Assembly (NCBI GenBank): GCA_021904315.1
Contig: CM038920.1
Coordinates: forward strand, 9,672,001 to 9,736,000
DNA length: 64,000 nt
Source of the DNA: Sphagnum magellanicum
Taxonomy: Eukaryota; Streptophyta; Sphagnopsida; Sphagnales; Sphagnaceae
Direction: 5' to 3'
Part shown: positions 21,597-33,392 of the stretch, piece by piece
How positions within the stretch are numbered: position 1 is the first letter of the stretch
Layout of the letters: every line of letters begins with the position of its first letter
The notes under the pieces: generated by a model
Told to the model about the DNA's origin: nothing
The model's input: only the letters and a program-made list of their open reading frames with translations
Database searches by the model: none
Position numbers and translations under genes: made by a program

Positions 21597-23938
21597 TTTG
21601 CCTAAATATTGACTTCAAGTGAAGCATTGCCTTTGTTTTACGGTTTTTTTTTTCTTTCCTGTTTCTTTCTTTGGTTGGAAGCAGGGTTTTTTTCAAATTC
21701 GTCAAGTAGGTGTACTGGCTAGGATCCTCAGCATTAACTAGCAGTAAATGGTGACTGTCCTATTGGGCAAGTAGATTTATTCGGAATCCTGCCTAATTCT
21801 GGCGACGTACAGAAACACACTGTCTAAATCTCGCGACTTCTAGTTTATTTTCCTCGAGATATGGTGACTTTTTTTTTTTAATTCCCAAAATTCTCTTTGT
21901 TAGATTCATCAGCCCTTTTCTTTTCGCCCCCAAGTAGCGAAATTTCGCCACAAAAAAAAAACGCTGGTTGGAACGCCCCTGACGTTTCTATACGATAGCA
22001 CCTTCTGTGGCTCCCTCCATTACATGGTATGTAGGTGTTAGTTAGTACGTACCCACCTGACTGCATTTCATTATTACTACCGTGGCCTAGGATAAGTATA
22101 GGGTACACTGTGAACTAAGTGAGTTCGAGATCTTCCACGGAAAATATTAAACAGGCCAAAGGAAATGAATGCAGGCAGTACAAAAGTACTGGAGCAGCAG
22201 CAGTACCTTAATGGTGGTAGCTTTTGTCCTCTTGAATTTTGATGCTGAGGCCAACCTCTTCGAAGTTGTGGGGTCATTCTTTTCTTCGGGGTACTATTTT
22301 CTGCTGGTGGGGAAGGGTGGAAAATATTAAACAGGCCAAAGGAAATGAATGCAGTCAGTATAAAAGTACTCCTGCGATTTTTTCCTCCAGTCTGCCCATT
22401 TGCCGGTTTATTTTCACCTTGTCGTGCCTAGGCATGTTTTGAGTCCATGTTATGCACGTTATGAACACAATAGGGGTATAAAGAGATTCCTGAAAGGTGA
22501 ATCCAAGCTCTTTTTTTGTAATGCCCTCCTGGGCTTTTTCTGGAGCAAATATTAATGCCATTTGTTAGCTAAGGCGGGGGGTTTACATTTTCCATAAACT
22601 TCATCATGGAAACAAAAGACCTACTCTTAGGCGGATGAAATTTTGCACATTATAACACATTGCTCTAGTTTTACACTAGTAATTTTTTCCAAGGTTCTAA
22701 CCAGTGATACCAGGTCATTCTGATTTAAGTGTTAAATTCAAAGGTTATAGGTAAGGTTATTGTGACCTGGACTCCAATCACTCCCCTTTGATGGAATCTA
22801 CATTTAAGACCGGACCATGACCTTTTTTTTTTAATCGCATTCATGAATGAGTGTTCTCCAAAAGAGGGTGAGGTTCTTTAGGTAAGAAACATGAATTGTT
22901 TTGAATTGTTCATAATTAAATATTTCGTTCCAATTTGTTGTCAAACTTGGTACCTTTAGGATTCCAAGTTTAATTTGATTTAAGATTTCATACCTAAACA
23001 ATTTCCAATCTCAAATAGTGTGTAATGTGTCATGGAACTGGACCCTGTTTTCAAATTGGGCCTGCAGGTTATTGAATTTGAAAAATGATGCCAAAAGAGA
23101 AAGAATCAAAGCTCAGACCCACACCTGGAAAACCAATGAAATTTTTGTAAGTATCAAAACCTTGATTGGAGGTTCTCTGAAAAATGAACAACCAGCAAAC
23201 ATTGGTTCTAACAAATAAGAAACAACCCTTTTTTCTGAGGCGACTTTTTGCAACTTGTGGAGAAAAAAAAAGTGGGAGCAAAATATGGAAAGTGTTTTTC
23301 CTGGATGAAAAATTGGCTGAAGTCCTCACATCATGAGGAAAACAAGTGTGAAAATCACCTTATTTAAACAATAGGTTCCAACGAGAACCTAGTTTATAAT
23401 GGGAGTCCAACTTCTTCTGCTCACCTCTTTTACTTCTGACCAAATTTGACTAAGTCATATTCTGGAAAATCACCAACTCACTTACTTCACAGGGTACCCT
23501 AAACTGACCCTACGCCTCAGTAATAATAATGAAATGCACTCAGGTGGGTACCTACGGAAAATATTAAACAGGCCGAAGGAAATGAATGTAGTCAGTACAA
23601 ATTTATTACTGCTGCATCAGCAGTACTTTTCAACTGACTGCATTCAATTCCATTAGCCTGGTTCATATTTTCCGCTCTTTGACCCATAACTAGTACGGTT
23701 TTGTTGGAAATAGGAATTTCATGCAGCGAATGGGAACGCTCAGGCTGTAGTACTTTTGTACTGACTCCATTGGCCTGTTTAATAATTTCCGCTGGTGTGC
23801 AGCAGAGACGTCATCTCGCACACCAATGAGTTTTCGGAAGTCTGGAATTTCGACTTTGGTAAGTGTAATTTATAATTTTGGGCCTAGGCTAATGGCAGGA
23901 CCAGAAATTTGGGGACATAGTCAAGTTTTTATTAATTT

Positions 23939-24841
23939 GGGTGCCTCCCACGTTTATTTTTTCTGTTTTTTTTTGTCAACATGAGCCATTTTCATTGGCA
24001 GATCACACCCAAAATAAAATAAAAATGAGACTTCATGATGCAACTCAAAATAGAAGTTTCTATTTGGGAAGTTTCCATATAAACTACTTGAGACAAACCC
24101 AAATTTATCCACTAGTGCTCACATGCATTTACTCCCCATCCTTCTCTTTCTACGAGTGAGTCTATGAGTGTGAGATTTAAAGAATTAACACATTCTTTCT
24201 ATCATGTAATACTTCATCCAACTCTATCAAATAATGATGGCAAATTTTAGAGAAGTAGGTGGCTTTTCCTATAAACGCCAAAAGCGCTCTAGGCTATTGG
24301 TGAAAATCTCAAGAGGCCGTTTCTAACTAATGGCTTCTTTAGTAGAGTATATGGTATATATATTCATCAATAATAACTAGGGAGACATATTTTCTCCTTA
24401 AATCTCACCTATCACCAATCATACTTCACCTTAGTAAGGGCACATGTATCACATATAGCTGTTTCAAATTTTGAAGGTTTTTACAATTAGTTTAGGGATT
24501 TTTAAACACTCTTCTTTTCTATTTCCAGGGTTTTACACTCCCTTCATTGTTTGATTTTAAATCTTTTCTTCTTCTTTTTTTTAAATTATATTTTCATTTG
24601 TGCTATGACGTTGATTTTTGGTTTGGAAGTGACATGAAGGTAACCATGTTTTTGTGCAATATAAAATTGCAAGCAAACTTTTACTTATTGAAATGCATGA
24701 TTTTATCAAGAGAGATCAGGGAAATGACAATCCATAATTGCCTCATGAAGTTTTACCTTTTCCTTTTTTTTTGGGTGTGATGGGCCAATCAAAATGGCTC
24801 ATGTTGACCCAAAAAAAAAAAGTTAAACTTGGGAGGCACCC
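23939..24841. mobile_element. 0.9-kb central element with terminal inverted repeats
   Basis: A perfect 12-bp inverted end, GGGTGCCTCCCA...TGGGAGGCACCC, extends imperfectly for about 100 bp (for example gagccattttcattgg versus ccaatcaaaatggctc, and cttcatgatgcaa versus ttgcctcatgaag). A second, inverted copy lies at 31691-32577. In both places it sits next to the same 140-bp flank, so it is part of the larger element or a stable passenger. No protein is recognised. Confidence 0.8.
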
Positions 24842-24994
24842 GCATCTAATTAAGAAAAACTTGACTATGTCCTCAAATTTCTGCCCCTGCCATTAGCCTA
24901 GTCCAAAAATCATAAATTACACTTTCCAAAGTCGAAATTCCAGACTTCCCAAAACTCATTGGTGTGCGACATGATGTCTCTGCAACACACCAAC

Positions 24995-25545
24995 GGAAAA
25001 TATTAAATAGACCAAAGGAAATGAATGCATTCAGTACAAAAGTACTGCAGACTGAGCGTTCCCATTCGCTGCATAACATTCCTATATCCAACAAAACGCT
25101 ACTACTTACTGGGTAAAAGAGCCGAAAATATTAAACAGGCAACTGGAATTGAATGTAGTTAGTTCAAAAGTACTGCAGCCTGAGCGTTCTCATTGGCTGC
25201 ATGACATTCCTATTTCCAGGAAAACATTACTACGTACTGGGTACAAGAGCGGAAAATATTAAACACGCAAAAGGAAGTGAGTGTAGTCTGTACTAAAGTA
25301 CTACAGCCTGGCGTTCCCATTAGTTGCATGAAATTCGTATTTCCAATAAAACCCTGCTACTCATTGGGTCAAAGAGCGGAAAATATTAAACAGGCAAAAG
25401 GAATTGAACGCTGTCAGTACAAAAGAACTGCAGCCTGAGCGTTCCCATTGGCTGCATGACATTCTTATTTCCATAAAACCTTACTCATTACTGAGTAAAA
25501 GAGCGGAAATTTTTAAGAGGCAAAAGGAAATGAATGTAGTCAGAG
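24995..25545. repeat. Inverted array of ~127-bp units in E2 (about 4.5 copies)
   Basis: These are the same units as at 16.7-17.4 kb but in the opposite orientation: ggaaaatattaaacaggc, tgaatgtagtcagtacaaaa, agcgttcccattggctgcat and tactgggtaaaagagc. They are more diverged than the E1 array. Confidence 0.88.
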
Positions 25546-25659
25546 AAATAGTGTTTGGAGGTGGAAAGTGAGACAAATGGGCAAACTGGACAATATTTTC
25601 CGTGAGCGAAAATATTACACAGGTGAAAGGAAATGAATGCAATGAATACAAAAGTCCTT

Positions 25660-25915
25660 CACCTATTTTTTCGTCCAGTCTGCCCATTTGCCTCATCCAT
25701 ATTTTCTCAAGTGACACCTAGGCATGTTTTGCACTCAATACCTCATATAATATGGCATGTTTTGATTGTAACCTCACATAATATGCCAAGTAGTAGGTTA
25801 CATACCCCTTTATACCTCTAGTGTGTTCATAACGTGCATAACATGGACTCAAAACATGCCTAGGCACGACAAGGTGAAAATAAACCGGGCAAATGGGCAG
25901 ACTGGAGGAAAAAAT
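25660..25915. repeat. Internal inverted repeat in the right arm of E2
   Basis: The phrase ccagtctgcccatttgcc...cctaggcatgttttg at 25677-25732 returns inverted as caaaacatgcctagg...gggcaaatgggcagactgg at 25850-25905. The loop contains repeated catataatatggcatg-type phrases. The same structure is at about 34698-34927. Confidence 0.85.
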
Positions 25916-26720
25916 CGCAGCAGTATTTTTGTACTGACTGCACTCATTTCCTTTGGCCTGTTTAATATTTTCCACCCTTCCCCACCAGAAGAAAATAGTA
26001 CCCAGAAGAAAAGAATGACCCCTCAACTTCCAAGAGGTTGGCCCCAGCATCAAAAGTCAAGAGGACAAAACGTACCACCACTAAAGTACTGTTGCTACTG
26101 CAGTACTTTTGTACTGCCTGCATTCATTTCCTTTGGCCTGTTTAATATTTTCCCGTGGAATATCTCCAACTCACTTACGTCACAGTGTACCCTATACTGA
26201 GACTAGGCTACGGTAATAATAACGAACTGCACTTAGGTGGGTACCTACTTACTAACACCTACCTACCATGTGATGGAGGGAGCGACAGAAGGTGCTGTCC
26301 TAAAGAAACTTCAAGGACGTTCCAACCAGCGTTTTTTTTTGGTGGCGAAATTTCGCCAGTTGGGGAAGAAAAAAAAAAGGGGCTGATGAATCTAACAAAG
26401 AGAAATTTGTGAATTTTTTTTTTAATGCCATATCTTGAGGAAAAAACCTAGAAGTCGCCAGATTTAGACAGTCTGTTGCTGTACGTCGCCAGAATAGGCA
26501 GGATTCCGAATAAATCTACTTGCCCAGTAGGACAGTCACCATTTACTGCTAATTAATGCTGAGGATCCTAGCCAGTGCACCTACTTAAGGAATTTGAAAA
26601 AAGAAACCCTACTTCCAACCAAAGAAAAACAAAATAGAAAGAAACAAGAAAGAAAAAACCACCCTTAAACAAAGGTGCATGCTTCACTTGAAAGGAATAT
26701 TTAGGCAAATCTGGCTATAA

Positions 26721-28950
26721 AACTCTGGTAGAATAAAGAACCAAGTACCTCTTTTGACATTTTAACGTTGTACCGGCTGTGTTTGGGAATAGGATAATGG
26801 GAGGACCTCTATTTTGCAACCTAACTCCTATGACCCCATTCAAGACGGACATGTGGGGTATGTCCGAACAATTTTATAGAACTTGGAGAAAATTCATAAA
26901 TGTGTATAGTCATGAATATCTCTCTTAGATAAAAAGAGAAAGGCTTACACCTACTCCTTAGGAGTGGGAGGGGTATTTATGCTTACTTGTAGATGTAAGA
27001 TCCTCCCACTCTCAAGAAGAAGGTGTAAGAATTCTCCTTGTCCTATGCCCCATAACTTTTGCCTCATGCTTTACAATGGATAAAGCTGAAGCAATGTTTC
27101 TTTTACAAGCGAATTTTTGTGAATTCTTCACTTGAAAATTATATGATTTTGACTTATACAAAGGAGTTTTAATGAAAAAAATGATCCAAATTCACCAGAT
27201 TACGAAGGTCTTTTTTTCAATTTCTCAAATTTTTATGACAAGTTCCAACAGGTAGCCAAGAATATAGAAGGATTTGGTTTTTTTTCTACTTTCATATCTC
27301 GTATGAAGCCAAATCTGGCCACATTGTTTTGTGAATGATTGCCACTTTGGCTACATCACAAAATTCTTAAAAGAAACCCTAAGCTGAAGGGTGTGGAAAC
27401 AATCCGAGAATGTGGGGTTGGAATTAGCCATTGCTTCATGCTATGGCACTTAGTTTGAAAATGCCCCCACCACTTGGGCTTTACTTTACAATATTAACCC
27501 TAATCAAGGGATGGTGTTCAAAATAATGTCACTTTGTAGTTTATCATAATTTATTGATGAAAAAACGTACCTAGTTCAAGTGCATGGGTTATACCTAACC
27601 TTAGAGCATTTCAATTCACACATTTTGAATTTTTTTACTCTAGCATTGTCCAATGTTTTTTTGATTTGGTTATTTTTTTGGGTGGGGGGGGGTGATAATT
27701 AGGCAACATGGTTTGAATCTTTGAATGTATGGAGTTGTCAACATTGGGAACTTGCTCTTCTAGCACAAGTTGTGCCTATTGCCTTTCCTTGCACAAAACA
27801 TGTTATTGGAAGTCACCATTGAGTTGAGATGACACCAAGAAAGGTAAACTAGTTGTGTCTAGACAATTTACATTTTTGTTCTATGAATATTTTTATTTCC
27901 CAAAACATTTTCTTGTATGGTTTATTGTAACATGTTGATTGTTAAAGTCCATGTTCTATAATGTGTAACGTTGTAAAAAATATTTAAAAGCAATCAACTT
28001 TATGTACACTTTAGCTCCCTCAAAATTAAATTCAATCTAACCATGTAAGTGGCCAAGATTATAGTTGCCACATCACAAATTTGATCTCACAAATCCCTAA
28101 AGTGAAATTAGAAAATACTATTGTTGCTCAATGGGGAGTTTTGCAAAATTAAGTCATAGGAGGTTGACTCAAGAAGCCTAAGAAATAGTTTGCCATAAGA
28201 GGATGAATTTCCAATGTTTGAATGTCAAAACACTTGTTTTGATTACTCTTTCCAATGAATTTTTTCATTTGGTATAGGAAAAAAATTAAAATGGTTCACA
28301 CGTGTCCCAAGCTTAACCAAAACAATCATGCACTTTCACAAGATTACAACAAATCATTTTTAGGACATTTGGTTAAAATTTTTGCATACACCAAAAGGAG
28401 TTTAAATATATAATTATGTGGTTTTTAATTGTCATCAGTGCCAATGTGGTAAAGTAAATGACATGCCCTTCTAAGCAAACCTTTAAATGAGAGGATTCGT
28501 TTTATCAAGGTCCAAGTTCGAACCACCATGGTGGCCCTCATGGTAGATTAGGTGAATCTAAGTGTTGGTCTAGGTTGAACTTTCGGTTTGACAGTACTCA
28601 TGAGCATCATACATGTTGGTGAGTGATGGTTTGAAAAAGGGGTTGAAGAGATGTCCTTGGAATGCTAATTCTTTGAATTAGACACAAGTTTGTAATTAGG
28701 CCATGAAATGGGAGGTTGTAATCCTAAGTGAAAAGGCCTTGTACCACTTGGGAAGTTCACAATAGGTTGAATCCCATTTGTCTCCAAATTAGAATTAGCC
28801 TTAATTTAAAAGATGAATTTGAATGTTGGAACTCACCACGTGAGTGGCTTGCCATGTGTAAGTAGTTTAATTGTCTAATGATGAGTGTGGACAGAAGCAA
28901 GGTCATGGATCATATTTATATGTGAAATTTGGTAATATAACAAGCTCTTT
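26721..28950. other. Intergenic DNA, no gene assigned
   Basis: This is AT-rich with short open stretches only. A weak tRNA-like phrase (AGTTCGAACCACC near 28512) may come from an old SINE, but no good partner box lies at the usual distance. Confidence 0.5.
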
Positions 28951-28999
28951 GAATTTTTGGAAATTTTTAAAACACCATTTTAAGGCACAATGGCCTTAG

Positions 29000-31570
29000 A
29001 ATAACTAGCACCAAGCATGATGGAGAAGGTGTATCCTAAGGTAAAGAGGAAGTACAAGACTAAAAACAAAAAGGAAAAATAAACAGCTTTTCAAAAACTC
29101 ATCACCATATGAAAAGATATGGTGGACATAGATCTATCCACAAACAAAGAACAAAACCTAATGGATTTCATGGAGGAGGAAATAACTCTTCCTTGCAAAA
29201 CGAAGAAAAAGAAGGGGAAGGATGTGGCTAGGCTGAATAAAATCTAAGCCAAAAAAAAAAACTCGTTCCTTTAGGTCAAATAGTAGGGGAAGAATTGTGG
29301 CAAATGTGGGTTCTTTGGTAAAAATGCTTCCTTCAACTCCTAACAAGAACAAAGAAAGGAAAAAAAACTTTTGACCCACATAAAAAATTGCATGTACATG
29401 TTCACTTACACTCTTGGAAGGAACCCAACAACCAAAAAAACTTTTCAACAATTCCTTTGGATGGGCCTTCAAGGGAAAAAGGGGCAAAATGGCTTTTAAA
29501 TGTCATGAAATGATAAGACTTCAAGGGCATAGGAAGAGGAGGTGAACCAAAATATGATGATCAAACTACCCAAAAACATTTTAGATCTCTTTAATTCCTT
29601 CAAGACCTTTATGGCACAACATAATGGAACCATGACGTAACATGGCAAAGTCACAAGGATGTGGAACCAAGTCATGGTTTGGTTGGGTGTGTTGGGCACT
29701 ATCCCAAGTGCGGGTTTTGCCAAGGTTGTGATGAATGCAAGGTTGCCTGACTCTTTCGTAGGGAAGGAAATGAAGACGAAGAGAGCGCGACTATGGCTAT
29801 TCCAAGTAAAGGTGTATTTGGAAACCCACCACCTCAAATTGGACAAAAAATAGATTCGCTTTGTTCAAACATTTTTCAAAAAACATGTGTGGGATTGGTG
29901 GTTGTTTAAAAAAAATAGACACCCAACCTATTTGAAATCCTCAAATGGGAAGAATTCAAACTATGATTAAATGAAAGGTTCATGTCACACCACTTAGTGT
30001 TGAAAGATGGGATGGAATTATTGGAGTTCACCCCAAAAGGATGGAGTGGGCTCCTTGGCCTGCTCTGTGTAAAACTTCAACCAAATGTTGATTTTAGTTT
30101 ATTTAGAAAGGAATAAAGGCCAACAAAAGTGAAACCATTAACTTATTAAAATTGAGATGTAAGATAAATAACAAATTGGTGTGTTGTTTTTAAAATTAGG
30201 AATGACAAATTCATTCATGACTTTACAAGTAGTGGAACAATTAAAAATCAAGATCATATTACCAATAAACCCCATAATGGTGCATTTGGCACAGGGCATA
30301 TCTAGACTGTCATTTGGCATAATGTTAGATGTCAAGATGTTTTGCTTTAGGGGAGTGCAATTTTGAAAGCTTCACCCTATGTGAGTTAGATAATTTTGAT
30401 GTAATTCTAAAAAACACATTTTTGGATGTCTATGAAATAAACATCCTCCACAACAAAAGTAAAGTGAGAGTTCATGCCAAAATTGGCTTTAAGTTGGTGA
30501 ATTTAAATGTGGAATATAATTCTTTAGTGGCAAGAATAGTTGTTAATTTGGTTGCTTTGATTAAAGAGTTAAAATTGCCTAGTTTTGTAATTTTGATGTT
30601 TTTGAAAGACCCCCAATGGGAATTTAAGCCACAAGGGGCAAGGTGATTTCTTAATTGTATTTTGAATTCATTCAATAAATTTTCAAAGGTTCTAATAAAT
30701 GAATTCCTTGGTTCTTTTCCACCTTACATACATGTGGACCATAAGATTAAAAAGGTGCTTAATTTAGCCTTGCCATCCAAGGCACCTATAAGCTAAACCA
30801 AAGGGAATTGGGAAATTCAAAAAAAATTAAACAACCTCTTTAATTAAAGGTATATTCAACAAAACAAGTTGTTTTATGGGGCATTAATTTTGTTTGTTGA
30901 TTAAAAACACAAGTTGAAAATGTGCATTGACAACTCTAACTTAAAACAAAATAACCATAAAGAATAATTATGATATGCCTTGCATTGATGATTTTTTGGA
31001 TCGATTCAATGGGACCAAATATTTTAATTGAATTGATTTCAAATTAGGGTACCATCAAATCCACATTGTGGATGAGAATGTTGAAAAAATAGCTACGAAG
31101 ACCAAGTATGGCTCATATGAGTTCTTGGTGATGCCATTCAAGTTATGTAATGCCCTATTGATGTTCATGACCCTCATCAATTCTATCTTTCAAGAAAAGT
31201 TGGATGAATTTGTGATCATCTATATTGATGATATCTTGATGTACTCCAAAACTACTATAAAATATGTAGAACATTTAGAATATGTTTTGAATAAGTTCCA
31301 ACAAAACAAATTCTTTGCCAATAGAACAAAAAGTGAGTTTGCATAAAAGAAGATGGATTTCTTGGGACCTTTTATCAAGGGAAGGATTGAAGCTTGACCC
31401 TAAAAAATTGGAAGCCATTAGAGATTCAAATGAGTTAAAAATGTGTCAATTTTTAAAATCTCAATTATACATGCAAATACATGTTGTGTGAAAATTATGT
31501 TCAATAGATTACATAACTTCCTTTTGTTGCCCATGGAAACAAGTATGGGAAAATGGTGATTCATGAGCTC
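29000..31570 (+). mobile_element. Second, strongly decayed Ty3/gypsy retrotransposon
   Basis: On the plus strand gag fragments appear first (LPKNILDLFNSFKTFMAQ near 29560; ARLWLFQVKVYLETHHLK near 29780; KKHVWDWWLFKKN; ERFMSHHLVLKDGMELLE). A protease relic follows (LGMTNSFMTLQVVEQLKI near 30190). RT follows with YFKLGYHQIHIVDENVEKI, KYGSYEFLVMPFKLCNA and the catalytic YIDDILMYSK near 31220, then KMDFLG and GLKLDPKKLEAIRD near 31400. Everything after the early connection region is missing. Many stops and shifts are present. No methyltransferase is seen in this copy. LTRs were not found. Confidence 0.85.
31068..31346 (+). pseudogene. Reverse transcriptase fragment of the second gypsy element
   Basis: This is the best preserved stretch of the 29.0-31.6 kb element: 92 open codons with the YIDD catalytic motif and the flanking FVIIYIDDILMYSKT context. 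The frame upstream (YHQIHIV) is the same. The expected FGLCNAP box is changed to FKLCNAL, so it is not functional. Confidence 0.88.
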
Positions 31571-31690
31571 TTCAATGTGTTGTTGATGATAGATCACAAT
31601 CTTACATTACAACATACAAAATACATTTCAAATTTTAACATGTAATAATAAAAAAATAATATACAACACATGAACATTGCAAACAAACAT

Positions 31691-32577
31691 GTATGGGCTT
31701 CCATTTAACTTTTGCAACATTGACGGAAATTGGAGGTTATGATAGTTTTGTGATGATGGTTTGTCATTGCCATGATCTCCATTGGTAAAATCATGCATAT
31801 CTATAATTTGCTTGCATTTTTGTACTACACAAAAACATTGTTACCTTCATGTCACCTTCCAAACCAAAAACCAACATTATAGCACAAATGAAAATATAAC
31901 CTTAAGAAAACAAAAAGAAAAGGTTGAAAATCACACAATGCAAGGAGTGTAAAACCTTGAAAATAGAAAAAAAGAGGGTTAAAAAATCCCTAAGCAAATT
32001 GCAAAAACCATCAAAATTTGAAAAAGCTATTCATGAGACATGCGCCCTTACTAAGGTCAAATATGATTGATGATAGGTGAAATTTAAGGAAAGAATATGT
32101 CTCCCTAATTATCAATGATCCAACATCAACAAAACTTGAACTTCAATTCATATGCACTTTCTATATTTATTGGTGAATACATATACCATATACTCTACTG
32201 AAGAAGCCATTAGTTAGAAATGGCCTTTCGAGATTTTCACCAATAGCCTAGGGCGCTTTTGGTGTTTATGCAAAAAACCAGCCACTTCACTAAAATTTGC
32301 CATCATCATTTGATAGAGTTGGATGAAGTATTACATGATAGAAAGAATGTGTGAATTCTTTAAATCTCATGTTCATAGAATCACTCTTAGAAAGACAAGG
32401 AAGGGGGAGTAAGTGCATGTGAGCACTAGTGTATAAATGTGGTTTTGTCCCAAGTAGTTTATACCGAAACTTGCCAAAATAGAACTTCTATTTTGAGTTG
32501 CCTCATGAAGTTTCACTTTTTTTTTTTGGGTGTGGTGTGCCAATCAAAATAGCTCATGTTGAGCAAAGAAAAAGAAA
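31691..32577. mobile_element. Inverted copy of the 0.9-kb central element
   Basis: This copy aligns along its length with the reverse complement of 23939-24841 (for example the cctagggcgcttttgg, gatagagttggatgaagtat and tgcatgtgagcactagtg phrases). Its right tip has lost the GGGTGCCTCCCA end: aaagttaaactt is joined directly to gactatgtcc, consistent with a deletion between short aaactt repeats. Confidence 0.8.
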
Positions 32578-33147
32578 AGTTAAACTTGACTATGTCCCCA
32601 AATTTCTGCCCGTGCCATTATCCTGGGCCAAAAATCATAACTTACACTTTCCAAAGTCGAAATTCTAGACTTCCCAAAACTTTCATTGGTGTGCCACATG
32701 ATGTCTCTGCTGCACACCAGCGGAAAATATTAAACAGGTCAAAGGAAAAGTATGCAGTCAGTACAAAAGTACTGAAGCCTGAGCCTTCCCATTGGCTGCA
32801 TGACATTCCTGTTTCCAACAAAACCTTACAACTTACTGGGTCATAGAGCGGAAGATATTAATCAGGCAAAAGGAAATGAATGCAGTCAGTACATAAGTAC
32901 TGCAGCCTGAGCCTTCACATTGGCTGCATGACATTCCTATTTCAACAAAACCGTACTACTTACTCAGTCAAAGAGCGGAAAATATTAAAGAGGCCAAAGG
33001 AAATGAATGCAGTTAATGCTGCTGCAGCAGTAGTACTTTTGTACTGACTGCACTCATTTCATTTGGCCTCTTTAATATTTTCCGTAGGTACCCACCTGAG
33101 TGCATTTCATTATTATTACCGTGGCCTAGGGTCAGTTTAGGGTACCC

Positions 33148-33392
33148 TGTGAAGTAAGTGAGTTGGTGAACATCCACAATAGGACTTCGTCAAATTTGGT
33201 CAGAAGTAAAAGAGGTGAGCAGAAGAAGTTGGGAATACATCAAAGATTGCTTCTTAAATTAAACATTGCTTGTTTTTGGGGCTTTTTCTTTCAATTTTGT
33301 GAAGTAAGTGAGTTGGCGATCTTTCACAATAGGACTTGGTCAAATTTGGTCAGAAGTAAAAGAGGTGAGCAGAAGAAGTTCGAGTCCCCTTA
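33148..33392. repeat. Tandem duplication (~147-bp offset) within E3
   Basis: The ~90-bp phrase tgtgaagtaagtgagttggngat...agaggtgagcagaagaagtt occurs at 33148 and again at about 33298. It occurs once in E2 (23400-23510, inverted). Confidence 0.88.

Larger units (their letters stand above)
19519..26720. mobile_element. Foldback-like element E2 with long inverted arms
   Basis: The outer end reads TTATAGCCAGA, and the right end is its inverse, TCTGGCTATAA (26710-26720). Left arm blocks are 21597-22480 and right arm blocks are 25545-26720. They are inverted copies sharing, for example, the phrase aggatcctcagcattaa, the GTACC/TAGGTGGG segment and the aaaaaacgctggttgg segment. Inside are the ~0.7-kb core (22480-23290), a ~250-bp segment, ~127-bp units (23565-23790 and inverted 24995-25545) and a 0.9-kb central element with inverted ends (23939-24841). 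A Helitron (19530-21596) has inserted 11 bases inside the left end. No transposase-like protein is visible. Confidence 0.8.

Noticed and set aside
28430..28560. tRNA-derived SINE suggested by AGTTCGAACCACC
   Set aside because: The B-box-like phrase is fair, but the nearest A-box-like phrase is about 70 bases away and imperfect; no tail or target duplication was seen.
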